Shown here one piece after another: positions 7,904 to 13,896 of a stretch of DNA of 15,117 nucleotides. The notes under the pieces were generated by a model, which saw nothing but the letters and a program-made list of their open reading frames with translations, ran no database searches and was not told where the DNA came from. Position 1 is the stretch's first letter. Each line of letters begins with the position of its first letter. The stretch is from an uncultured Bacteroidales bacterium (GTDB lineage Bacteria > Bacteroidota > Bacteroidia > Bacteroidales > Tenuifilaceae): assembly GCA_937915475.1 (NCBI GenBank), contig CALGIR010000157.1:1-15117 (forward strand). Reading direction: 5' to 3'. Both the position numbers and the translations under genes were made by a program.

Positions 7904-8731
7904 ATGCAACCAAAATTCTTTCTCAAACTCGCTTTTATAGTGTTATTATCCACTCTAATAAGTGGTTGTGGACCAAAAAGTAAGCAAGAAAACAACAACG
8001 TTATTAATATAACTATTGAAACAGACTTTGGTGATATTAAAGCCTTTTTGTACAATCAAACCCCTAGGCATAGGGATAACTTTGTGCAAAACACTGATCA
8101 AGGGGTCTATGATGGTGTGATTTTTCATCGGGTTATAGAAAATTTTATGATCCAGAGCGGCGATCAGGCCACAGGCATAAATTTTATGGGGGATATTGAT
8201 ATGCTAAAAAAGATTGAAAAAGTTGTTGATGCGGAATTTAACAACGAATTAATTCACAAAAAGGGCGCAATTGCAGCAGCACGAATGGCCGATAATGTTA
8301 ATCCTTTAAAGCAATCGTCTTCATCTCAGTTTTATATTGTTCAAGGCAGAGTTTTCACTCCCGACGAGCTTAATCAACTGGCGTTACAAAAAACTGAAAA
8401 TGCTAAGAACATAGCAGTCAACAAGCTAATAATGGATAAAGCGGAAAAAATGATTGACGAAGGTAAAAATCCAAACCTTAGCGAACTTCATATACAGCTA
8501 AAGGATACGATTGAAATCATTAAATTGAACCTAAAGCCATACATATTCACCGAGGAGCAAATTAACACTTACACAACAATAGGCGGAACCCCTCACCTGG
8601 ATGGCGACTATACTGTATTTGGCGAAGTTGTGGAAGGTTTTGAGGTAATTGATAAGATTGCGGCGGTTAAGACAAATGCCATGGACAAGCCTATAAGCGA
8701 TGTGAAAATGAAAGTAAAAATAATTAAATAA
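7904..8731 (+). CDS. Cyclophilin-type peptidyl-prolyl isomerase, lipoprotein
   Basis: A 275-residue protein with a lipoprotein signal ending LISGC, so Cys22 would be acylated; it should work in the periplasm on proline isomerisation during folding of envelope proteins. The cyclophilin core is clear: IETDFGDIKAFLY, then FHRVIENFMIQSGD (Arg76, Phe81, Met82 and Gln84 match the human CypA active-site Arg55, Phe60, Met61, Gln63), SSQFYIVQG (Gln142) and LDGDYTVFGEV (232-242). At the CypA His126 position there is Tyr, as in many bacterial members. A helical insertion of about 80 residues (about 150-228) separates the last two core parts, a feature I associate with the Bacteroidota subgroup. The gene is 9 bases upstream of pheS and is probably cotranscribed with it. 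Confidence 0.95.
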   Translation: MQPKFFLKLAFIVLLSTLISGCGPKSKQENNNVINITIETDFGDIKAFLYNQTPRHRDNFVQNTDQGVYDGVIFHRVIENFMIQSGDQATGINFMGDIDMLKKIEKVVDAEFNNELIHKKGAIAAARMADNVNPLKQSSSSQFYIVQGRVFTPDELNQLALQKTENAKNIAVNKLIMDKAEKMIDEGKNPNLSELHIQLKDTIEIIKLNLKPYIFTEEQINTYTTIGGTPHLDGDYTVFGEVVEGFEVIDKIAAVKTNAMDKPISDVKMKVKIIK

Positions 8732-8740
8732 GTTACTTAG

Positions 8741-9760
8741 ATGCAAAGTAAAATTGAGGATATAAGAAACAAAATTAAAGATCTTAAAGCCGAATCTACT
8801 AAGGATATTGAAGATTTAAGAATATTGCTTCTTGGAAAAAAAGGAAAAATTACGCAACTTTTTTCTGAGTTCAGAAATGTTCCAAACGATCAGAAAAAGG
8901 AGTTAGGTCAACATATAAACAATCTCAAAAATGCTGCTTTAGAAAAAATGCAGCAACTTAAGGATACCCTGGAAGGAAGCAAGATTGAAAAAAGTGATAT
9001 TGATGTTACTTTGCCTCCATTTCCTCTAAACTTCGGATCCAGACATCCAATATCACTTGTACTAGAAGAGTTGTACAATATTTTTGGTTCTCTAGGTTTT
9101 AAGATTGTTGAAGGACCAGAGATTGAAGATGATTGGCATGTGTTTTCATCTTTAAATTTCGCAAAAGACCATCCTGCCCGCGATATGCAGGATACTTTCT
9201 TTATTGAGAGTAATCCTGATATTGTTCTTCGCACCCATACATCATCGGTTCAGGTGCGCACCATGGAGCAGCAAAAACCACCCATCAGGGTAGTTTGTCC
9301 TGGTCGAGTTTTTCGAAACGAAGCCATATCTGCAAGAGCACATTGCATATTCCATCAGATTGAGGGTTTATATATTGATAAAAATGTATCATTTGCTGAT
9401 TTAAAACAGACACTACTCTACTTTGCAAGAGAACTTTTTGGTAGTGATGTAAAAATTAGGCTACGTCCATCCTTCTTCCCATTCACCGAACCATCAGCCG
9501 AGATGGACATAAGCTGCAACCTATGCGCTGGAAAAGGCTGTGGAGTTTGTAAACACACCGGCTGGCTAGAAATACTTGGTTGCGGAATGGTTGACCCTAA
9601 TGTTTTGGATTTTAACAATATAGACCCTAAAACGTACACAGGTTTTGCCTTTGGAATGGGGATTGAACGAATTGCCATGCTAAAGTATCAAGTTAAAGAC
9701 CTTCGCCTGTATTTCGAGAATGATACACGTTTCTTAAATCAATTTAAATCTGTACTTTAG
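8741..9760 (+). CDS. pheS: Phenylalanine--tRNA ligase, alpha subunit
   Basis: A 339-residue class II synthetase subunit, the normal bacterial length, which charges tRNA-Phe as an alpha2-beta2 enzyme. Residues 1-80 form the helical tRNA-binding arm (KIEDIRNKIKDLKAEST, LLGKKGKITQLFSEFR). The catalytic part shows HPARDMQDTFF (144-154), RTHTSSVQVR (164-173), motif 2 around GRVFRNEAISARAHCIFHQIE (from Gly188 to Glu208), FPFTEPSAEMD (246-256) and motif 3 GFAFGMGIERIAML (from 301). Four cysteines (259, 262, 267, 270) form the CxxC...CxxC cluster seen in many non-proteobacterial PheS, possibly binding zinc. A minor change is GCGM at 280-283 where GAGM is common. The partner pheT is not next to it in this window, so the two subunits are encoded apart, as I recall for Bacteroidota. 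Confidence 0.97.
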   Translation: MQSKIEDIRNKIKDLKAESTKDIEDLRILLLGKKGKITQLFSEFRNVPNDQKKELGQHINNLKNAALEKMQQLKDTLEGSKIEKSDIDVTLPPFPLNFGSRHPISLVLEELYNIFGSLGFKIVEGPEIEDDWHVFSSLNFAKDHPARDMQDTFFIESNPDIVLRTHTSSVQVRTMEQQKPPIRVVCPGRVFRNEAISARAHCIFHQIEGLYIDKNVSFADLKQTLLYFARELFGSDVKIRLRPSFFPFTEPSAEMDISCNLCAGKGCGVCKHTGWLEILGCGMVDPNVLDFNNIDPKTYTGFAFGMGIERIAMLKYQVKDLRLYFENDTRFLNQFKSVL

Positions 9761-9824
9761 CATTCATACTTCTAAAATATTTGATGCTTTAGGCACCATA
9801 TTTTTAAAAAACCTAAGTAACTAA

Positions 9825-10523
9825 ATGACAAACAGCCCTAATTGTAAAGAATGTTCACGCAAATCGGACTCAGTTTTTAGTACAGTAACTCTAGAAGAGA
9901 ATACTTTTATTGAATCGGAAAAAACTTGTGAAAATTACAAACGGGGCGATGTAATTTACAGGGAGGGTAGCAGAATTAACGGAGTATTCTGCATTTGCAG
10001 TGGAGTTTTAAAAATATACAAAACAGGCTCGGACGGAAAGGAGCAAATAGTTGCTTTTGCCAAAGAGGGAAACATTATGGGTTACAGATCTGTTCTGAGC
10101 CACGAACCCGCATGTACAACGGCACAAGCTATTGAGGATGCCCTAATATGCTATATTCCCGCAGCAGTAATTATAAATATTGTGAAAACCAATGGTGAGT
10201 TTGCTTTGTCGCTTATGCAGTTAATCTGTAAAGAGTTAAACCAGGCAAATAGCTACATTAAAGACATTGCACAGAAAACAGTTCGCGAACGTTTGGCCGA
10301 GGTATTACTCATGCTTGAGACTAATTTTGGCATTAATGAAGAGGGCTATCTTAACATAACCCTAACAAGAGAGGAACTGGCAAATATTGTTGGAACAGCT
10401 ACAGAATCTGTTATTCGATTATTATCAGAATTCAAATCGGAGGAGATAATAGTTATATCACGAAAATATATTAAACTAAATAACAGGGCATTTCTCAAAA
10501 AACTTTCCAAATCGTTTAGCTAG
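9825..10523 (+). CDS. Crp/Fnr-family transcriptional regulator
   Basis: A 232-residue protein with a cyclic-nucleotide-binding-type beta-roll (about 30-125: YKRGDVIYREGSRINGVF, GVLKIYKTGSDGKEQIVAFA, GNIMGYRSVLS), a long dimer helix (about 126-165) and a C-terminal winged helix (LTREELANIVGTATESVIRLL). The recognition helix keeps the Glu and Arg that in CRP (Glu181, Arg185) contact the GTGA half-site, but Ser212 of FNR is replaced by Ile197. Cysteines at 7, 10, 35, 56, 58, 97, 109 and 135 include an N-terminal CxxC, which could bind metal or sense redox; the FNR [4Fe-4S] pattern is not exactly reproduced. The cAMP phosphate-binding Arg-Ser motif is absent, so the ligand is unknown. It resembles the widespread Bacteroidota group with an N-terminal CxxCxxR...SVF. 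It lies 64 bases after pheS and converges on ruvB. Confidence 0.93.
   Translation: MTNSPNCKECSRKSDSVFSTVTLEENTFIESEKTCENYKRGDVIYREGSRINGVFCICSGVLKIYKTGSDGKEQIVAFAKEGNIMGYRSVLSHEPACTTAQAIEDALICYIPAAVIINIVKTNGEFALSLMQLICKELNQANSYIKDIAQKTVRERLAEVLLMLETNFGINEEGYLNITLTREELANIVGTATESVIRLLSEFKSEEIIVISRKYIKLNNRAFLKKLSKSFS
10520..10523. other. Interlocked stop codons in a shared CTAG
   Basis: The Crp/Fnr gene ends with TAG at 10521-10523 on the plus strand and ruvB ends with TAG on the minus strand at 10522-10520. Both stops share the self-complementary CTAG, so the genes overlap tail-to-tail by four bases with no space for a separate terminator between them. Confidence 0.9.
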
Positions 10524-11542
10524 AACAATTTTTTTTGCATTCCGAAATCGTCTAGCCCCAAGTGTTTAAGTGCTAGTGCAGTTATCTCCCTACCCCGCGG
10601 TGTTCGATTCAAAAATCCTTCTTTAATCAAAAATGGTTCGTACACCTCCTCAATGGTTCCGCTCTCCTCTCCCACTGCGGTAGCAATAGTATTTATTCCA
10701 ACTGGTCCACCTCTAAATTTGTGAATTATGGTTGTAAGTATCTTATTATCCATCTCATCCAACCCCAGCTTATCAATACTTAAAGCATCCAGCGCAATTT
10801 TGGTGATTTTTAAGTCTATTCTGCCGTCGCCTTTAACCTGAGCAAAATCGCGAACCCGTCTAAGCAAAGCATTAGCTATTCTTGGAGTTCCTCTACTTCG
10901 GATGGAAATTTCGTTTGAGGCTTCATCGTTAATCTCGATATTTAAAATAGAAGCCGAACGGTTTACTATTGTTTGGATAACAGAGGAATCGTAATATTCT
11001 AGTAATGCTTTTATGCCAAAGCGGGCACGTAGCGGACTTGTTAGCAAACCACTGCGGGTAGTTGCACCAATTAACGTAAAAGGGTTAAGCTCAATTTGAA
11101 TGCTACGTGCACTAGGACCTTTATCAATTAAAATATCAATACGATAATCCTCCATTGCAGAGTACAAATACTCTTCAACAATGGGAGTTAATCGATGTAT
11201 CTCATCAATAAAAAGAACATCACCCTCCTCTAAATTGGTAAGTAATCCAGCTAAATCGGCGGGTTTATCTAAAACCGGACCACTGGTAATTCGTAGATTT
11301 ACGTTTAACTCCTTGGCTATTATATTAGCTAGGGTTGTTTTTCCTAACCCAGGTGGACCGTGTAAAAGAACATGGTCAAGTGCTTCGCCACGCATTTTAG
11401 CAGCCTGTACAAAAATTTTCAGATTATCAACAATCTTCTCCTGCCCACTAAAATCATCAAACTCTTCGGGACGCACTTTTTTGTCCAGCTCCCTTTCAGA
11501 GTCGGTTAACCTAAAATCTTTGATAAAGCTAGAATCGGACAT
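10520..11542 (-). CDS. ruvB: Holliday junction branch migration DNA helicase RuvB
   Basis: A 340-residue AAA+ ATPase of standard length. With RuvA it forms the hexameric motor that drives branch migration of Holliday junctions in recombination repair. Visible features: N-terminal RPEEFDDFSGQ, Walker A GPPGLGKT (62-69), Walker B DVLFIDEIHR (108-117), sensor 1 TLIGATTR (157-164) followed by SPLRARFG (arginine finger Arg174), sensor 2 GTPRIANALLRRVRDFA and a C-terminal winged helix ending with RTPRGREITALALKHLG. The product ends KKLF, encoded by an A8 run. ruvA and ruvC are not in the window, so it is probably a single-gene unit. A -7-like element lies 22 bases upstream. Its stop interlocks with that of the convergent Crp/Fnr gene. 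Confidence 0.97.
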   Translation of the reverse strand: MSDSSFIKDFRLTDSERELDKKVRPEEFDDFSGQEKIVDNLKIFVQAAKMRGEALDHVLLHGPPGLGKTTLANIIAKELNVNLRITSGPVLDKPADLAGLLTNLEEGDVLFIDEIHRLTPIVEEYLYSAMEDYRIDILIDKGPSARSIQIELNPFTLIGATTRSGLLTSPLRARFGIKALLEYYDSSVIQTIVNRSASILNIEINDEASNEISIRSRGTPRIANALLRRVRDFAQVKGDGRIDLKITKIALDALSIDKLGLDEMDNKILTTIIHKFRGGPVGINTIATAVGEESGTIEEVYEPFLIKEGFLNRTPRGREITALALKHLGLDDFGMQKKLF

Positions 11543-11755
11543 TGATTAATCTGGTATTTAATTCCAAATATAGTTACAATCCTTCTCATTAAATAAAATG
11601 ATAATTCATTTTTATCTCTAATTATAAAACAAATAACTAATAGTCAGCAGTTTAAAAAAAATTCTAAAAAACTAATTGATTATCAGTTTACTCTTTTGGT
11701 AAGAGATAAATGAAAAAAATAAGGTTTTATTTTGAGTACTAAACGAAAAAATTAT
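11543..11755. other. AT-rich spacer between nadA and ruvB
   Basis: This 213-base spacer has no open frame worth calling. It holds the ruvB promoter candidate at 11565-11572 and two weak hairpins: CTCTT-ttggt-AAGAG at 11691-11705 and AACTAAT...ATCAGTT near 11670-11688. Neither is followed by a convincing T-tract in the nadA direction, so the nadA terminator is not identified. Confidence 0.5.
11565..11572 (-). promoter_or_regulatory. Candidate -7 promoter element for ruvB
   Basis: The minus strand reads TATATTTG, an exact TAnnTTTG match, 22 bases before the ruvB ATG. A convincing TTTG -33 box at 19-21 bases is not visible, so this is a moderate call. Confidence 0.45.
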
Positions 11756-12763
11756 TTAAATAATGGCCAATTTTTTCGACATCTCAAGCATTAACTCAAT
11801 TGGTTTTACTGCTTTGGCAATCAGGCTTTGTTCTATATTTACTTCCGGAAGCTCATGCAGCATAGTTAAGTATATCTTTTTTAATGTGATAAGCTTCATA
11901 AAGTTACACTCACTACACCCACAAGTGCTATCTTTTGGCGGAGCAGCTATAAATACCTTATGGGGACAAGCCTTCTGCATCTGGTGGAGAATTCCCCACT
12001 CGGTTGCTACAATAAATTTCTGAGCGGTATCATCCTGTGCAAATTTAAGGAGTTGGGCTGTTGATCCAATAAAATCGGAAACCAAAAGAATTGGCTTTTG
12101 GCACTCAGGATGAGAGATAATTTTAGCCTCAGGATTTTCTTTCTTCAAGTCCAAAAGACGCTCCAACGAAAATTCTTCGTGAACATGGCAAGCACCATCC
12201 CACACAACCATATTTTCCCTTCCGGTGATGCGTTTTATATAATCGCCCAAGTTTCTATCGGGTGCAAATATTAGAGAGGTTTCCATGGGAAAACTATTAA
12301 CTATTTGCACAGCATTACTCGATGTGCAGCATATATCGCTTAGTGCTTTAATCTTGGCAGTTGTATTTACATAGGTTACAACCTTATGATTAGGATGAGC
12401 TTTTACAAACTTCTCAAATTCTGCTGCAGGGCAGGAATCGGCCATGCTACAACCAGCATTCAAATCGGGGAGTAGCACTTTTTTATTTGGTGATAGCATT
12501 TTTGCGGTTTCGGCCATAAAGTGAACACCCGCAAATACAATTATATCAGCGTTGGTTTCGGCAGCTTTTTGGGCTAAGCCTAAGCTATCGCCAATATAAT
12601 CGGCTATATCCTGAACCTCATTATCTTGGTAGTAATGGGCAAGAATTATGGCATTTTTCTCTATCTTCAGCCTATTAATCTCCTCCACTAAATTTAGATC
12701 TTTATCTATAGGAAGATTAATAAAACCATTTTGAACGATGGAAAGATTCTTATTAACAACCAT
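11756..12763 (-). CDS. nadA: Quinolinate synthase NadA
   Basis: A 335-residue quinolinate synthase. It condenses iminoaspartate with dihydroxyacetone phosphate to quinolinate in de novo NAD synthesis, using a [4Fe-4S] cluster in the cytoplasm. Diagnostic parts are NAIILAHYYQDNEVQDIADY (37-56), FAGVHFMAETAKML (77-90), LLPDLNAGCSMADSCPA (97-113), a Cys in DGACHVHEEF and CGCSECNFMK (281-290). Spacing points to Cys105, Cys192 and Cys286 as the cluster ligands (105 to 192 is 87 residues, as in E. coli 113 to 200). The third ligand sits in CxCxxC instead of E. coli's CxxCxxC. nadB and nadC, usual partners, are not adjacent in this window. A promoter with near-consensus spacing lies about 90 bases upstream, so the gene is probably transcribed alone. 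Confidence 0.97.
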   Translation of the reverse strand: MVVNKNLSIVQNGFINLPIDKDLNLVEEINRLKIEKNAIILAHYYQDNEVQDIADYIGDSLGLAQKAAETNADIIVFAGVHFMAETAKMLSPNKKVLLPDLNAGCSMADSCPAAEFEKFVKAHPNHKVVTYVNTTAKIKALSDICCTSSNAVQIVNSFPMETSLIFAPDRNLGDYIKRITGRENMVVWDGACHVHEEFSLERLLDLKKENPEAKIISHPECQKPILLVSDFIGSTAQLLKFAQDDTAQKFIVATEWGILHQMQKACPHKVFIAAPPKDSTCGCSECNFMKLITLKKIYLTMLHELPEVNIEQSLIAKAVKPIELMLEMSKKLAII

Positions 12764-13131
12764 ATTATTTTTATCTTTTTTCTTTTAAAATTTAAAAAAC
12801 TAATGATGTTATTAGCCTGTTGAAAGCGTTGAGAATTATTTGATTTAAACCTTGCAAAATTCGTTATTAAATGTGTGATAACAAACTTTTAACACAACAT
12901 TAACAAACTGATATGGTGAAACACAAACAGTTCCGAAAGTTATTAACAGGTGTTGAACACTGGTGTTTGTAAACAAGAATATGGAAACTAGTACCCTGAA
13001 AATGGTTGAGAATGTGTTAATAAGATGCAGCTGAATTTAGTGTTATCCTATTTGATTTTTCAAAAATAATTGTATACAATAGGAGAGATTACGATTGCAA
13101 ATAATGTTATTAGAATTAAGCAACAAAAAAG
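12764..13131. other. AT-rich intergenic region with nadA leader and many AACA/TGTT motifs
   Basis: No gene is visible in these 368 bases. The part next to nadA holds its promoter candidate and leader. The part from about 12880 to 13131 is dense in TTAACA/TGTTAA motifs and small palindromes: GTGTTGAACAC (12950-12960), TGTTTGTAAACA (12964-12975, one G-T step), ATTTTTCAAAAAT near 13055-13067 and the perfect ATTGTATACAAT (13069-13080). TTATTAACA near 12940 and its inverse TGTTAATAA near 13015 match seven of nine bases of the DnaA box TTATCCACA. Regulatory or replication-related use is possible but unproven. Confidence 0.5.
12855..12885 (-). promoter_or_regulatory. Candidate nadA promoter (-33 TTTG, 19-bp spacer, -7 GAATTTTG)
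   Basis: On the minus strand TTTG (12885-12882) is followed after exactly 19 bases by GAATTTTG (12862-12855), which matches TAnnTTTG at seven of eight positions. This is the best two-part Bacteroidota promoter in the window. It would give a nadA leader of roughly 85 bases. Confidence 0.5.
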
Positions 13132-13253
13132 TTAACAAACCATCAACAGCTTACTAACGGGTTTATAGCATTGCGAATCTTTTCCCGTTATTGTGGTTCT
13201 TCTCCCTTTTGTTATCGCAAGCCTATCAGTCGGTAAGTAGGGAACGAAGTGGC

Positions 13254-13337
13254 GAAGCAATCTGTCAATCCCCGCATTTGGTGGCCTAATAATATTCGCC
13301 TGTGGAGCACTTTTATTTCGTAATAAAAGATTGCTTC
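13254..13337. repeat. Inverted repeat GAAGCAATCT ... AGATTGCTTC
   Basis: GAAGCAATCT (13254-13263) and AGATTGCTTC (13328-13337) are perfect inverse copies 64 bases apart. The neighbouring words GGGAACGAAGTGGCGAAGC and GCAATGACGG fit a dispersed repeat family (GTCATTGCGAG...GAAGCAATCT) that I recall from many bacterial genomes. Just to the right, CCGAC-acaaaac-GTCGG (13340-13356) forms another small hairpin. Confidence 0.6.
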
Positions 13338-13360
13338 TCCCGACACAAAACGTCGGTATC

Positions 13361-13382
13361 GCCTGTCTGCCGACAGGCAGGC
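13361..13382. repeat. Dispersed palindromic repeat, copy 2
   Basis: A 22-base near-palindrome with arms GCCTGTCTG and CAGGCAGGC around a CCGA centre; nine outer pairs form, one of them G-T. It shares its arms with the copy at 3319-3340, about 10 kb away in this window. Here it is embedded in the larger inverted-repeat unit, directly before GCAATGACGG. Confidence 0.75.
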
Positions 13383-13424
13383 AATGACGGGAAAGAAGAG
13401 GACAATGAGGGAAAAGGTTGTTTT

Positions 13425-13524
13425 CGGGGTTGGAGGCTGAGCGGTGCACTGAGTCTGTCGAAGTGGTTCTCGAAGCCTTATTGTGTTTTCGAAGTCTCAC
13501 TGTGCCTTCGAGAGCCTCAGGCAC
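13425..13524. repeat. Repeat copy A: 52-base core plus hairpin tail
   Basis: The core 13425-13476 matches copy B (13630-13681) at 50 of 52 positions; it includes CACTGAGTCTGTCGAAGTGG, itself able to fold through CACT and AGTG. The tail 13496-13524 matches copy B at 27 of 29 positions and folds as GTGCCT (13502-13507) with AGGCAC (13519-13524). Between core and tail copy A has 19 extra bases (13477-13495) that look like a diverged duplication of the tail start (TTGTGTTTTCGAAG against CTGTGCCTTCGAGAG). Confidence 0.85.
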
Positions 13525-13580
13525 CACCCAAGCACCAGCAATAACGGATAAAAAACTCTTCACTCTTCACTGCTTATTAG

Positions 13581-13610
13581 AACACAGATGACACTGATTG
13601 ACACAGATTA
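13581..13610. repeat. Three-unit 10-base tandem repeat
   Basis: AACACAGATG, ACACTGATTG and ACACAGATTA follow each other without gaps. I recall this ACACAGATGACACTGATT-type sequence as a common intergenic motif in Bacteroidota. It lies between repeat copies A and B. Confidence 0.6.
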
Positions 13611-13629
13611 TTTTAGCATTTTGCAACGA

Positions 13630-13713
13630 CGGGGTTGGAGGCTGAGCGATGCACTGAGTCTGTCGAAGTGGTTCTCGAAACCTCACCGTGCCTTCGAGAG
13701 CCTTAGGCACCGG
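13630..13713. repeat. Repeat copy B: 52-base core plus hairpin tail
   Basis: This is the second copy of the unit at 13425-13524, in the same orientation and 205 bases to the right. Its core is 13630-13681 and its tail 13682-13710, joined directly without the 19-base insertion of copy A. The tail folds as GTGCCT (13688-13693) with AGGCAC (13705-13710). The two-base differences and shared structure suggest recent spread or gene conversion between copies. Confidence 0.85.
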
Positions 13714-13844
13714 TAATGACGTATAACTTGTCACTTATCACTCTTCACCGCTCACTTTCTCCTTACTGGCTTTTGGCTGTTAGCCTTTGGCCTTTAACTC
13801 TTCACTTGTCACTCTTCACTACTCACTTCCCCCCTTTTATCAAT

Positions 13845-13874
13845 AAAAAAACCCGCCAGCATTACACCAACGGG
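13845..13874 (-). terminator. Rho-independent terminator for the aminopeptidase P gene
   Basis: On the minus strand CCCG (13874-13871) and CGGG (13855-13852) close a hairpin whose inner pairs TTGG/CTGG include G-T steps, followed directly by seven T residues (13851-13845). It lies 23 bases after the stop codon of the aminopeptidase gene, the expected place. Confidence 0.75.
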
Positions 13875-13896
13875 CCAAAAAACATCTTTTTACAGC

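Larger units (their letters stand above)
13185..13547. repeat. Possible element flanked by short inverted repeats
   Basis: CCGTTATTGTGG at 13185-13196 and CCAGCAATAACGG at 13535-13547 are inverse copies, with nine perfect bases plus three more across a one-base gap. They bracket 363 bases containing the hairpins and repeat copy A. This looks like the ends of a small non-autonomous element, but the arms are short and no target-site duplication is obvious. A second overlapping inverted pair, TAACGGG (13155-13161) and CCCGTTA (13184-13190), sits at the left end. Confidence 0.35.
13132..13896. other. Gene-free region built largely of dispersed and degenerate repeats
   Basis: No credible gene lies between the AT-rich spacer and the aminopeptidase P gene. 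Open frames here (13132-13563 minus, 13302-13544 plus, 13716-13916 plus) are translations of repeats: they contain phrases such as LPVGRQA and ALSLSKWFS that I recall from spurious Bacteroidota ORFs. Components are listed separately: an inverted repeat pair, a dispersed hairpin, two copies of a 52-base unit with a hairpin tail, a three-unit 10-base tandem, and TCACTCTTCACT-type simple sequence (13556-13573 and about 13730-13829) interrupted by TTTTGGCTGTTAGCCTTTGG (13771-13790). The base composition is visibly richer in G+C than the spacer to its left. Confidence 0.75.

Noticed and set aside
9780..9806. Separate promoter for the Crp/Fnr gene (TTTG and TATTTTTA)
   Set aside because: The spacer is only 15 bases and the -7 box lacks its final G; read-through from pheS is equally likely.
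11670..11705. Terminator after nadA
   Set aside because: The hairpins are weak, AT-rich and lack a following T-tract on the minus strand.
13302..13544. 80-codon open frame on the plus strand
   Set aside because: It overlaps the same repeats; phrases such as ALSLSKWFS come from the 52-base repeat and not from a protein family.
13132..13563. 143-codon open frame on the minus strand
   Set aside because: It is composed of repeat translations (LPVGRQA, VPEALEGTVRLRKH) and spans several repeat units with no family signature or start signal.
13581..13713. CRISPR-like array
   Set aside because: The repeats are only two long copies or a 10-base tandem, without regular spacers and without cas genes.
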